From Eutreptiella sp. 'Long Island Sound 2002' (Eukaryota > Euglenozoa > Euglenophyceae > Eutreptiales > Eutreptiaceae): a stretch of 64,000 bases of DNA. Positions 55,252-64,000 of this stretch are shown here, piece after piece; the stretch's first letter is position 1; every line of letters begins with the position of its first letter. The notes beneath the pieces were generated by a model. That model was given only the letters and a program-made list of their open reading frames with translations, did not search any database and was not told where the DNA came from. The position numbers were made by a program, and so were the translations under genes. The stretch spans positions 56,967,919 through 57,031,918 of the forward strand of contig OZ038385.1 in assembly GCA_964036045.1 (NCBI GenBank). Reading direction: 5' to 3'.

Positions 55252-58081
55252 ATGCTTGCATCCGCCTCCCGCGACCCGTTAGAGGCTAGGAAGTTGCCAC
55301 CGTCGTTGCCAAGGCAAGAAGTTATCGGAAGCGGCGCTGGGGACGGTGAGGAGCCGGAGGTCTGACCTATGGGAGCGAGTTGGGCACTGTGGATTCTGAG
55401 GTTGCCTTGGCTTTGGAGGGTAGGTTTGACGATGAGGAGACCTCTGTGCCACCGGTCGAAGGTGAGGTTCGGGTGCAACATTCCGAAGCCGCAGGCAGTC
55501 AAGAAAGTGATGACATTCCCGGGAACACCGGCAATGCTGAAGATGCCGTGCGTTCGGAGGATGCGGCCACTACTCAATTGGACGATGCCGAGGTTTCGAC
55601 CCTAGAGCAAAACAAGCTAGCCCCAATGGTGAATGCGGAGGCCCTTGCAAATTGGATTTTTGAGCAGCGGGACAACTTCAAGTCGTTGCTCTCCACACCT
55701 AACATGTTCGTTCGTACCGTCATGAACGCCATGGACAAATCGGGCATGCGGGCTACTAGGCAGGTGGTGGCTGATAGTGTGAACCATTTGGCTGCTTTGC
55801 TTGCGCATACCGACACCCTCATAGACTTGGACACAATGTTCGTTGTGCCTTTTACCAAGGTTTGCCTCCGATGTGGTGCTGCATTGGAGACAAATCATCG
55901 TTCGGCAACGGCATCAAAAACCCTTATCGGCCACCCGACGGCTACGAAATTGGTGTCCCGCAAGATGCGTTGCCCACATTGTCCAATCATTTATGCTTAC
56001 GGTGCCGGAACGCTGGACGAGGAGCGGTTCAAGGTGAACAGCCCCCTGCCTCACGTGGTTGTCTCACAAGACTTAGTGTACATACGCCAATATCTGGAGA
56101 AGCTAGAGGGCCGCGAGGTTTTTCGGCACGTTAGCATGTATTCGGAGGAGCTCTTGGAGGACCGTGGTACGGAGGGTAAGGCTTTGCGTTTGGCATTGAA
56201 TGCTTACTGGGCTTTCAAATACATTCATATGTATGAACGGCATGGCATTGTGTCTTTGAAGCCTGCCAACCCAAATGATAGCTGGATCATCACTGTGATG
56301 CGGCGTGTGCGGAATCACATTCGGGATGTTGGGTATCCTCACCGTGACCATGACTGCGTAGCAAGCGGTCCAACCCATGTGCCTTTGAAGAAGGGGTGTG
56401 ACAAGGCTGCTCTCTTGGCGAAAATGGCTGTGACTATCATCGTTGGCGGTAATATGAAAGCATGCTATAAGATTTGCCAACACCAGTATGGTGAGCGCTA
56501 CATTGAGGCGACAGGGTTGTCCCTTCCCTCACATTGTAAGGCATCGCGCAGCCGCGGCTCATTGTATTGCCCGGAGCATGCACCGCTCCAGGGGGGCAAT
56601 CATTTGGACGAGGACGGCAGCATCTTTACTCGCACTAGGCTGCATGCCAAGCTGGGCAAGGATGAGGGCGCGTGCCAAAAGACACACACACAATTTATGC
56701 AAGACACAGTGCGGGTTTTTTGGGAGCATTTCGCCCATGTGGGGTGTGTGTTGGGCGGCACAGACTCGCAACGGCGGAGAGTGAAAATGAGGTCGCATAT
56801 TTCTTGCATACCTTGAGTAACCAGGGCGTCATTTTTGACGTCGCTGGTTACGACGACTGTTGTCATTTGGTCCCAATGTTGGGGCGTTTGAGCCTACTGA
56901 ATGATCGCGAATTTTTCATTCCACGTTTTCACCAGTTTTCCCACAAGTGTACGATGTATAAGGCAGACCTCATTTTTGACGTCCCGGGGGTAAACACCGG
57001 TGCCGCAGAGCAACGCTTCAAGTTGCTGCGTCCAATGGCGGGCGTTGTCATGAAGATGAATGAACATAATTGGAAGTTCCATGTTGATATGGTGTTGTTG
57101 ACCTTGAATGAGTTGCGGCTGCACGGTGGGGTGGCGACTGAGATGCACTGCCGCTACATGGAGCCATCGCCTGTGGAGGAGGACCCCAGAAAACCCGAGA
57201 CCTGGGCATTGGAACGCCCAGCGAAGGCGTCTTTTTCAACCGCGTTGCAAGGTTGCGTTCTGCACCTTGGGAAAAAGGTGTACCGCCATGCTGCATGGTG
57301 TGCACCTCCAACGCCGGAGGGTGCAACCATTAACCAGGATCTCACCGATACCCCTCATCCCATGGCGGCTTTGGCTTTTCAAACATCGAACCGGGTGCCG
57401 CCTCCACTACGCACACCGGTCACTCCTGTGACGCCGGCCGCATAGGTTGTGGCCGGTACTCCAAGTGAAACGCCTGGTAAGGTTGTCCGCAGTTTTCGGT
57501 TCTTGAGTCGCCCGTTCACAGCTGTTCAAGAGTCTGTTCTGCTGGATTATCCCAAGATGGAGTGGGAGTTTTGGGACTGGGGAACGGAGGAGAAAGGATT
57601 CCAGGTGGCGACCACAAAGGCGGTGGAGCGCGATGGCACCTATGACTCCACGTTTTTGACAACAGCAGGCAAGGTTTCGGAGCGGCTGCAGGGTCCCAAT
57701 CCCGTGAAGGTGTCCGATGTCGTTCATAGCATCCAAACCGTGCCGGAAAAGACTTCTTACACCATCTTGGTGGTGGCACAACACTTTGGTCTCCTGACCA
57801 TCATTGTGCCCATACGCAAGAACAGCAATCCCGCATACGTGCGCGGAAAGCGTGTGGCTTATGTTGTTGGTCACCCCGTTGCATCTTTGACCTCTGTGGG
57901 TTTGGACTTCCTTCGGTTGGTGTCCATCGATACTTCTGATTGGCATGGTTTGGCGGGGACGGAGGCTACGACTCCCATGCGCCGCCGCAATGATTCGCCG
58001 GACTCTGGCTGGCTGAGCCCGGCTAGTGCGGAAGCTGTCGCCTCGGCCACTTGTGGCCATTCCAACCCTCCCGCCGTGTAG
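55252..58081 (+). pseudogene. KDZ-type (CxC) transposase, broken
   Basis: Probably starts at ATG 55252 (MLASASRDPLEARK). A shift near 55360 leads into a 478-codon frame with an acidic N-terminal region and a first cysteine cluster (CLRCG...CPHC). The same frame holds a second cluster (KACYKICQHQ...CKASRSRGSLYCPEHA). Another shift near 56780 leads to GYDDCCHLVPML, IPRFHQFSHKCTMY and VNTGAAEQRF. The last of these matches the signature 'NT..aEQ.f......' of Kyakuja-Dileera-Zisupton transposases. A TAG at 57443-57445 separates a further 210 codons in frame. The protein would cut and paste its own DNA element. No terminal inverted repeats were identified. The two shifts may be decay or sequencing errors. 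Confidence 0.72.
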
Positions 58082-58639
58082 TTAATCCATCAAATTATAC
58101 CGGTGATTCTCGCCTTGCATTCCTTGGCGTGATTCGTTTCATGCATTGTTGATCCACCTATCGGTTTGCATGCAAGACTGCGCATGTGTTTTTCTTGACC
58201 AATACACTTACATATTGGAGGTTCCATGCCGGTGCACGTCACACATAATATTCATGGCCCCACTCGCCGAACAGGATGTGTCACACATGTTTTCGTATAT
58301 TGGACGTTGAAGACAATTTTTTTCCGCGACGTTCATACCGTGTGAGGTTTTGCCGGCTTGCCTTTTGGCAGGCACTTCGTTTGCACAATGCATCGTCCTT
58401 TTTTTGCGGAGTTACACTGTTGGTTCATACGTGATCAGTCATGGACGTTACCTTTATTCCATGCCACAAGGTGGCAGTTCCATGGTTCCACAACAAGCAG
58501 CACTTCTCAGCCTTCGGTTTGTGCCATTCTTAGCATTTGTGCCCGTGTGCAGCCATACCTCTCTTGTCTCATACTTGCGTATGCCCCACCCTCCTGCTTG
58601 GGTACCTGCCTGTGGTGTACCGATGGGGGGCTTTGGGGT
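58082..58639. other. 3' flank of the KDZ gene, no gene seen
   Basis: AT-richer noncoding sequence with only short frames. It could include the transposon's 3' end. Confidence 0.4.
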
Positions 58640-58935
58640 TTGGCGCCGCCGAGGCTCACGGGGCGGGGGGTTTGGCGCTAACAAGTCGTATCGGGGGGTG
58701 GGGGGTTTGGCGCCGACGAGGCGCACGGAGGGGGTTTGGCGCTAACGAGGCGCACGGGGGGGGGGTTTGGCGCAAGGGGGGTTTGGCGCTAACGAGGCGC
58801 ATGGGGGGGGGGGGGGGGGGGGGTGGCGCTAACAAGGCGCACGGGGGGGGGGGGGGGGTTGGCGCTAACAAGGCGCATGGGGGGGGTTTGGCGCTAACGA
58901 GGCGCACGGGGAGGGGGGTTCGGCGCTAACGAGGC
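58640..58935. repeat. G-rich minisatellite, GGCGCTAACGAGGCGCACGG units with variable G-runs
   Basis: About nine copies of TTTGGCGCTAAC(A/G)AGGCGCA(C/T)GG are separated by G-tracts of about 6 to 22 bases. Variation is almost entirely in G-run length. Confidence 0.92.
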
Positions 58936-58953
58936 GCGCGCCGAGCCCGATTT

Positions 58954-58974
58954 GCGCCTCGTATAACGAGGCGC
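58954..58974. repeat. Perfect 9-bp inverted repeat, 3-nt loop
   Basis: GCGCCTCGT-ATA-ACGAGGCGC follows directly on the minisatellite and is built from its GAGGCGC motif. It could be a cruciform or a hairpin in RNA. It is not followed by a T-run. Confidence 0.8.
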
Positions 58975-58999
58975 GTAGTGTCAGCCAAACACTCTGCTG

Positions 59000-60600
59000 T
59001 TGGCAGATATCGTCCCCTCCATCACCTTGCACCACCCCCTCATCACAATTTTCGAACCCTTTGCGGGCCATTCCAACATCCATAGCCGTCAGATCATCCC
59101 ATGGCACCGGACACCGAACGGAACGCTGCTCCGCCTTGTAGCACCTGTGGACCTCCTCTGGGGTGGGCTCAGGTCGTACCTAGTGGAACCGTCCGTGCTC
59201 TCCCACGCTAGCACCTCACTTGATACCCCACCCGGGTCCCTCGAGACCTCCGGTGCTGGTCCTCACCCCTAGCTGCTCAGTACCTTGAGGACCTCTGGAC
59301 GTACATGGCAGCGGCTGCCTAAGCCTAGGGAGTTGAGCGGCGTGACTCACTACAATGTACAACGCAATCAGGCGCACAGCCCGCCTCCGCTTAGCTAAAT
59401 ATGGTCGTCACGCAGCGGCCACCACCCACCACCGCACGCACCACATGGACGTGGCCTAGCTCATTGCCTGATGTGACTCCCACAAGCGGCACCCCTTCTC
59501 CAATCCCATGGACAACATCCCAACCCCCTTTGTCGGACACATGGTACATGCTGGCCTAGACTCCTGCTCCCGAGCGTACCGGGGTTTGTTCGTCTCTAGC
59601 TTAGCAGCAGGCCCCGTGACTCGCCGTGATTGTGTGGGCCTTGGTCAACACACCTTGTTCCCTCTTCATTGGCCGCAACGACAACCCTCAAGCCCTCTTC
59701 TCCCTGTTGTGCCATGGGGAAGTCTAGGGGTCCATTATCAGTTGTGATTCCTCGACGCCGGTTTCCACTCCCTCGCTGTAGACTCTGGCGTGATGGGGAA
59801 GGCAACGGCAAGGCCTATCCCCATGTGTTCAAGTCGCACAGACCTATCACCCTCGTTTTCCCCTTGGTTTGTACACAGTGCCACGCCGCCCACAATATCT
59901 TCGCAACATCCCTTGGAACAACGGGCACATTCTCTCCACACGCCTTGGCCTTACGCCCCGATATTCGCCTGGTGTTCATTGCCCTCCCTTTCCCGTCAGC
60001 CGTGGTTGTCAGCCTAGTGGAGCATGGCACTGCCAGTGACTTGGATGCCTTTCTTCCGCAGCAACGAGAAGGCTGTACGGCTCTACATGGGATTGTTGGA
60101 ACACCGTGGGACTTGGCCCATGGGCCATCAAGTGCTACGGCAGCCTCTGCATCCATCCCCTCACCACCAACGGCTTTATTGACCCCTACATCACAAACGA
60201 GGGTTGGGATCAAGGAGACAACGTGTCTGTAAACACATACCACATGGCGGTGCTGGTGGTGAGCGCTTGTCTTCCCCTCTCCACGGAGATTCACATTCAC
60301 CCTAGAGTGCGAATCAACAACGTGTCCTTCTCTGATGACGCCCACCGTAGACGCCCTCGCGCCCCTCACCCGGTTGTGTACTCGATCGATCATTGTGAAA
60401 GGTGGATTGGTGCTTCCCGACAGCGTGTGCCTCTTCGCATTTGTCGCAAACGAAGAGGTACCCAATTACCAAGTGCCTATGACCAAAGCCGCCCACCTGC
60501 GCCAATGCTCCATATCTCATGGTTTGCCTACAGATTCTCATTGACACTCAAGATGCCAACACTATCAAAACACAAAGTGTCCCATTCATGATTTTCGTTC
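59000..60600 (+). pseudogene. Degraded plus-strand ORF cluster, unknown
   Basis: Protein-like segments switch among frames: ITLVFPLVCTQCHAAHNIF and DIRLVFIALPFPSAVVV (59860-60020), IDPYITNEGWDQGDNVSVN (60175-60235), then VKGGLVLPDSVCLFAFVANE (60395-60455). No known domain is recognised. The run lies upstream of a Ulp1-like motif on the same strand and could be part of the same decayed transposon. Confidence 0.35.
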
Positions 60601-61047
60601 CCCAACATGTCTTCTTTTTGAGGAGACACCTTTGCAGCGAGCTTGCTCTTCTTCGGCGAAGGCTCGTTGCTCTCCTCCGAATCCTCGGACCGAGGCCTCT
60701 TGGCATGCCCTGTGCTGGGGAGTGTAGTTAGGCTTGTGCTTGAAGGAGGTGGTTTGGGGGTCCGGGAGGAGACCTTGATTTAGGCCCAACTGCATAGGAG
60801 CATCAATGCCAGGATTGCAACCAAACAACCACGCCGCTTTGGGACCTTTGAGCTTCCGCTTATCAGGCAATGTGAATTGATAGTCATGCTGAAGTATGTG
60901 ACACGCCACACCCGATGGATTTTGGGGCACAGTGCGCTTTGGCTTGGCCCCGTGCCATTTAAGCATTGATCCCAATGTATCATCCTTGTTGGCCGGTGTG
61001 TTGTCCCTAGCATGGAGCTGAGAGGGGGTGCTTGGGCCACAAGCCAC
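60586..61047 (-). CDS. Hypothetical ORF, 153 aa, basic
   Basis: An open minus-strand frame with protein-like composition (ILQHDYQFTLPDKRKLKGPK, AAWLFGCNPG) and a basic C-terminus (EEEQARCKGVSSKRRHVGER). It is opposite in direction to its neighbours. No family is recognised, and chance cannot be excluded. Confidence 0.3.
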   Translation of the reverse strand: MACGPSTPSQLHARDNTPANKDDTLGSMLKWHGAKPKRTVPQNPSGVACHILQHDYQFTLPDKRKLKGPKAAWLFGCNPGIDAPMQLGLNQGLLPDPQTTSFKHKPNYTPQHRACQEASVRGFGGEQRAFAEEEQARCKGVSSKRRHVGERKS

Positions 61048-61329
61048 CGCATTCTAGGTGAGCACCGTTGCACCGTCGCAATCCCTAACAGCATTTGCAC
61101 CACAGGCGTTTCTCAATCCGCGTTTTTTCCTACGACAACAAGCTATGTCACAATGTACATCATGTCACTTGGGAGCTAGCAGTTGTGTATCATCATAGAA
61201 ACTTCGGCCTAGGGCCACTAGAGTGCTATGGCTTGATGATTAGTGTTTGATTCAATGAGCAGCGGTGAGCGACAAAGCAGTTCAACAAGCCTTGGTGTAA
61301 AAAACTTGCACGGTGTCATTGACAACTTT

Positions 61330-61535
61330 TTTGAGGAGCCCTATGAACAAGAGAAAAAGTAGAGAAGAGGGGGCAAGAAATGGGTAGCAACGTTTCCATC
61401 TTTCAAAGGTCAACTTGTGTATTGGGAATGTGGATACTGTGTTTGCCATCTTATGCATTTGCTGTTGAACGCCATTGCCCCCATTCACACCAAGAGCAAG
61501 ATGTTGCAAGTTGCTAGTACCGGAGAGCACCATGT
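61330..61535 (+). pseudogene. Ulp1-like (C48) peptidase motif, copy 1
   Basis: One frame reads KKWVATFPSFKGQ followed by LVYWECGYCVCHLMHLLL. The Gln (61411-61413) and Cys (61429-61431) fit the oxyanion Gln and catalytic Cys of the Ulp1/C48 family, where 'Q....(E/D)CGyyV' is typical of transposon-encoded members. The His and Asp of the triad were not located upstream. A near-identical copy lies at 61980-62185. Confidence 0.45.
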
Positions 61536-61601
61536 ACCCTCGGTAACATGCAATGGCAATTTTACGCACGGATGGCATGAGAGGCACCAAGTGTTTTAAG
61601 G

Positions 61602-61949
61602 ATGCTAAATGGGCTTTTCAAACACCAAGCAATGCAGGGTCCTAACATCATGTTGGATGGGATGATAAAAAATGTTCCTTCAGATGCCATTCTTGGAGAT
61701 TTGTCACCATTCTTGAAGATTTGCAACGATGAAGTGCCAATGAAGTCCATTTGTCATCCATTGCACACCGAACATGTGTGTGATAAAGAGCGTGGGACAA
61801 ATTGGTTTCCAAAGCGGCAAGTTTTGTGCATGAATCTTATCCCTTTATGGCACCGATCACATCGGGAAACCACACCTAATGGCATCCACTATTGTGCTCA
61901 CCTTCGCAAATGCTATGTACCTCATGGTGTGTCAACATATTCTTATTGA
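61602..61949 (+). CDS. Hypothetical ORF between the two Ulp1-like copies
   Basis: An open frame of 115 codons: KHQAMQGPNIMLDGMIKNVP, ICHPLHTEHVCDKERGTNW, CMNLIPLWHRSH. The His/Cys content suggests coding, but no family is recognised. Confidence 0.3.
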   Translation: MLNGLFKHQAMQGPNIMLDGMIKNVPSDAILGDLSPFLKICNDEVPMKSICHPLHTEHVCDKERGTNWFPKRQVLCMNLIPLWHRSHRETTPNGIHYCAHLRKCYVPHGVSTYSY

Positions 61950-61979
61950 TAGTCAACATGCCGTGAATGTTCAACTTTT

Positions 61980-62185
61980 TTTAGGAGCGCTATGAACACG
62001 AGAAAAAGTAGAGAAGAGAGGGCAAGAAATGGGTAGCAACATTTCCATCTTTCAAAGGGCAATCTATGAATTGGGAATGTGGATACTATGTGTGCTATCT
62101 AATGCATTTGTTGTTGCCATTGCCCGCAGTAACACCAAGAGCCAGATGTTGCCTACAAAATTGCATGGAGAACACTGTGCTCAAG
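61980..62185 (+). pseudogene. Ulp1-like (C48) peptidase motif, copy 2
   Basis: A tandem duplicate of 61330-61535, with SFKGQSMNWECGYYVCYLMH (catalytic Cys codon 62078-62080). This copy keeps the more typical CGYYV. The frame is lost about 25 codons later. Confidence 0.5.
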
Positions 62186-62470
62186 CCTATGATTGCTTCC
62201 CCTTTGAGCTCCTTTGTGAATTTGCACTTTTGGTTTTAACATGTGCAACGCCAGATTGATCCTTGGTGCCTGCTTTGCCTACAAACTTGCATCGCGAACA
62301 CTGTACTCAAGCTTATGACTGTTTGCCCTTTGTGCCTTGTGAAACTTTGTGCCTGCTTTTGTGGTTTTCTTTTTGCATGTGTGTCGCTTTTTCACCTTGG
62401 CCCCTTTGAGTAGACTCACTATTGTATTCCCTTCTTGTGCCCAGAACACTTTTTTTCACCTGCAATAGAC

Positions 62471-63485
62471 ATGTCTAGAAGCCAAGGTAGTGCCACTAGT
62501 GCCTCGTCTTCGTCCGCTCAGCCCCCCCCCGGCCCGTTCAGCAGCTCCTTGAACGACATTTGGAGTTTGAGGGCGAGCTCATTAACACGGACACAGCCAA
62601 TACTGAAGTGCCCGAACCGGGTGATACACAATCGCGCCTCCAACACGCCTTGGCTGCACTGTGCTTGCGGCATAAGCCGTCAGAGTCCATTGAACCAAAG
62701 ATGCTAAGGGTCGTCCCTGATGCATACCGCATCGAGCCGAAGGATACCTTGCTAGCTATGCCGATGCATGAACATTTTTCAATCCCTGTCTTGACGAGAC
62801 GGGAGGCTGTGTGCACGACAAGCCCCAACAAACATGAAACTTCTTACGGTGTACAATACAGAAACCTCTGCATTGTTGGTCCGGATCCAAAATACAACAC
62901 AGACCGGACCTTTGTAGAGGAATCTGATGAGAGGCCGCGTGTACATTACATGTACTTGAAATCAATACTCTCCACACACCCGGACAGTACCATTCGTGAG
63001 TTAAAGTGGACGTAGAGCGATGTAGTTACTTGGTTCAAAGAGGCCAAGGTGAAAAAGCGGTCCAAAAAATTAGCTACCTGCAACCTGCAGCCCCCCCCCA
63101 TCTTATTTATTCATGTTCCGTTCGAGGTTTTTGAGGGTTATCATAAACGATGCTTTCTGGTAGTCCCCACATGCAACGCTTCACAGCGTCCTCAGAGCCA
63201 CCATCACAGGTTCACATGTGACGGAGGTTATCGGGGAAAAGGACGGTTGGCGGGTGTGGGACCAAGCCCCCTCGGGCACGTGAGAAAAGGTGGTTACCCC
63301 CCCCCCCCCGACGGTGAGGTGTGGGGCATTGAGTTTCTTTTGGCCCCAGCCCCCAAACCTTCTTCCGAGGGCGCACCAAAGCGGCAGAGAGTTACCATCT
63401 TAGGTGCATGGTTGCAGGCCAAGGGTGAGGTCCAGGGCCAGGTTGAGGCCCCGGAAGCCCTCCCCCCCCTGCCTAAGCTGGGGAT
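62471..63485 (+). pseudogene. Hypothetical protein, frameshift in C-tract and one TAG
   Basis: The ATG at 62471 opens MSRSQGSATSASSSSAQPPP, a Ser-rich start. A run of nine C's at 62522-62530 is followed by a shift into LERHLEFEGELINTDTANTE and an open frame of about 150 codons to a TAG at 63013-63015. The same frame then continues (SDVVTWFKEAKVKKRSKK, ILFIHVPFEVFEGYHKRC) to about 63485 and beyond. If the C-run is miscounted by one base, the gene is intact apart from the TAG. No family is recognised. Confidence 0.45.
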
Positions 63486-63526
63486 GCATTGTGTTGGGGT
63501 CTTGATCAGCCCTCTGTTTCGCTCTC

Positions 63527-64000
63527 ATGTCTGCAATCTCTGCTGGCTTGGCTGCCCGCGCCCCGGCACCAGCTCCTGCCGCCGTGCCCATCTCCTCGGG
63601 TCGACTGGCGGAACTTGGGAGTGGGAACCCCAGCGCCGGTAGCAGTGCCGGTGCCAGCAACCCTTCACCAGCCACCCTCAATTTGTGAAAGGCGCCAGCA
63701 GCCGGAGGAGCAGCAGGAGCAGCAGCAGCAGAGCCCGCCGCCGCCGCCGCCGCAGAAGCAGTACAAGACGCAGAGGACCCCAAGGCCATGCAGGTTGCTG
63801 TGTGCGCAGCTGTGTTGGTGGCTGTTGCAGCTGTGCAAGTCCTGATGGTGCTTGCACAGTTGAGTAAGAAGACGCGTAGCTGGTTCGCATCCGGGGCGCG
63901 CTACGGGCCAGCGGGGGAGGGGGAGGTGGTGTGGGTGACTCGGGCGGCCCTGACCCCCCGCAAGCAAGTGGAGCATCGTGCTCCGATTGGGCAGATGCCC
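63527..64000 (+). CDS. Alanine/proline-rich ORF with hydrophobic segment, open at window end
   Basis: The ATG at 63527 begins MSAISAGLAARAPAPAPAA. A TGA at 63686-63688 (TLNL-stop-KAPAAGG) interrupts an otherwise continuous frame to the window edge. The frame contains an Ala/Glu-rich run, a hydrophobic segment of about 20 residues (AVCAAVLVAVAAVQVLMVL), and a basic tail (KKTRSWFASGARYGP). The reading frame and codon choice look genuine. It may be the start of another transposon protein. GC content is high. Confidence 0.45.

Overview
The window looks like transposon-rich nuclear DNA of a eukaryote, most plausibly a protist or alga. There are no bacterial operons, Shine-Dalgarno-led genes, rRNA or CRISPR arrays. 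Long gene-poor stretches separate decayed retroelements, satellites, microsatellites and long G/C homopolymers, and the few host-gene candidates seem to have introns. The species cannot be named from the sequence. All functional calls rest on motifs read by eye.

Layout. 1-6.8 kb (minus): a Ty3/gypsy-like LTR retrotransposon, E1, with gag, protease, RT, RNase H and the start of integrase, running off the left edge. 6.8-12.9 kb (minus): a related older element, E2, whose pol stops inside RNase H exactly where E1's upstream LTR candidate begins. E1 therefore appears to be nested in E2. 12.9-14.3 kb (minus): a probable host gene of unknown function. 14.3-20.6 kb: nothing recognisable. 20.6-24.2 kb (minus): a predicted two-exon, two-membrane-segment gene. 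It carries a GC-rich exon, an inverted pair of interspersed repeats, and an array of telomere-like palindromes in its intron. It is followed by a possible transposase exon. 24.2-37.8 kb: gene-poor, with minisatellites, microsatellites and local duplications. 37.8-44.7 kb (plus): a decayed LINE with a coiled-coil ORF1-like region, the end of an endonuclease domain, RT motifs 0/A/B/C, RNase H and a C-terminal zinc motif. 45.7-48.0 kb (minus): a second Ty3/gypsy lineage, E3. Next to it is a 315-bp block also found at E2's truncation point. 49.6 kb: a long TC microsatellite. 50.9-51.2 kb (plus): a fragment of an E1-like pol. 51.2-55.1 kb: a satellite of about 25 units of about 157 bp. 55.25-58.1 kb (plus): a broken KDZ-type (CxC) transposase. 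58.6-59 kb: a G-rich minisatellite. 59-64 kb (plus): degraded ORFs including a duplicated Ulp1-like (C48) peptidase motif, and an alanine-rich ORF leaving the right edge.

Themes. E1 and E2 share three unusual traits: gag and pol in one frame separated by a single TAG, an HIDD rather than YxDD RT catalytic box, and a DIRS-like 'ELFAS...PPF' module between protease and RT. The older repeats (E2, the LINE, E3) carry many in-frame stops but few frameshifts. Nearly all these stops can be explained by C-to-T change at Gln or Arg codons, which suggests cytosine deamination or RIP-like silencing. E1 instead carries single-base insertions.
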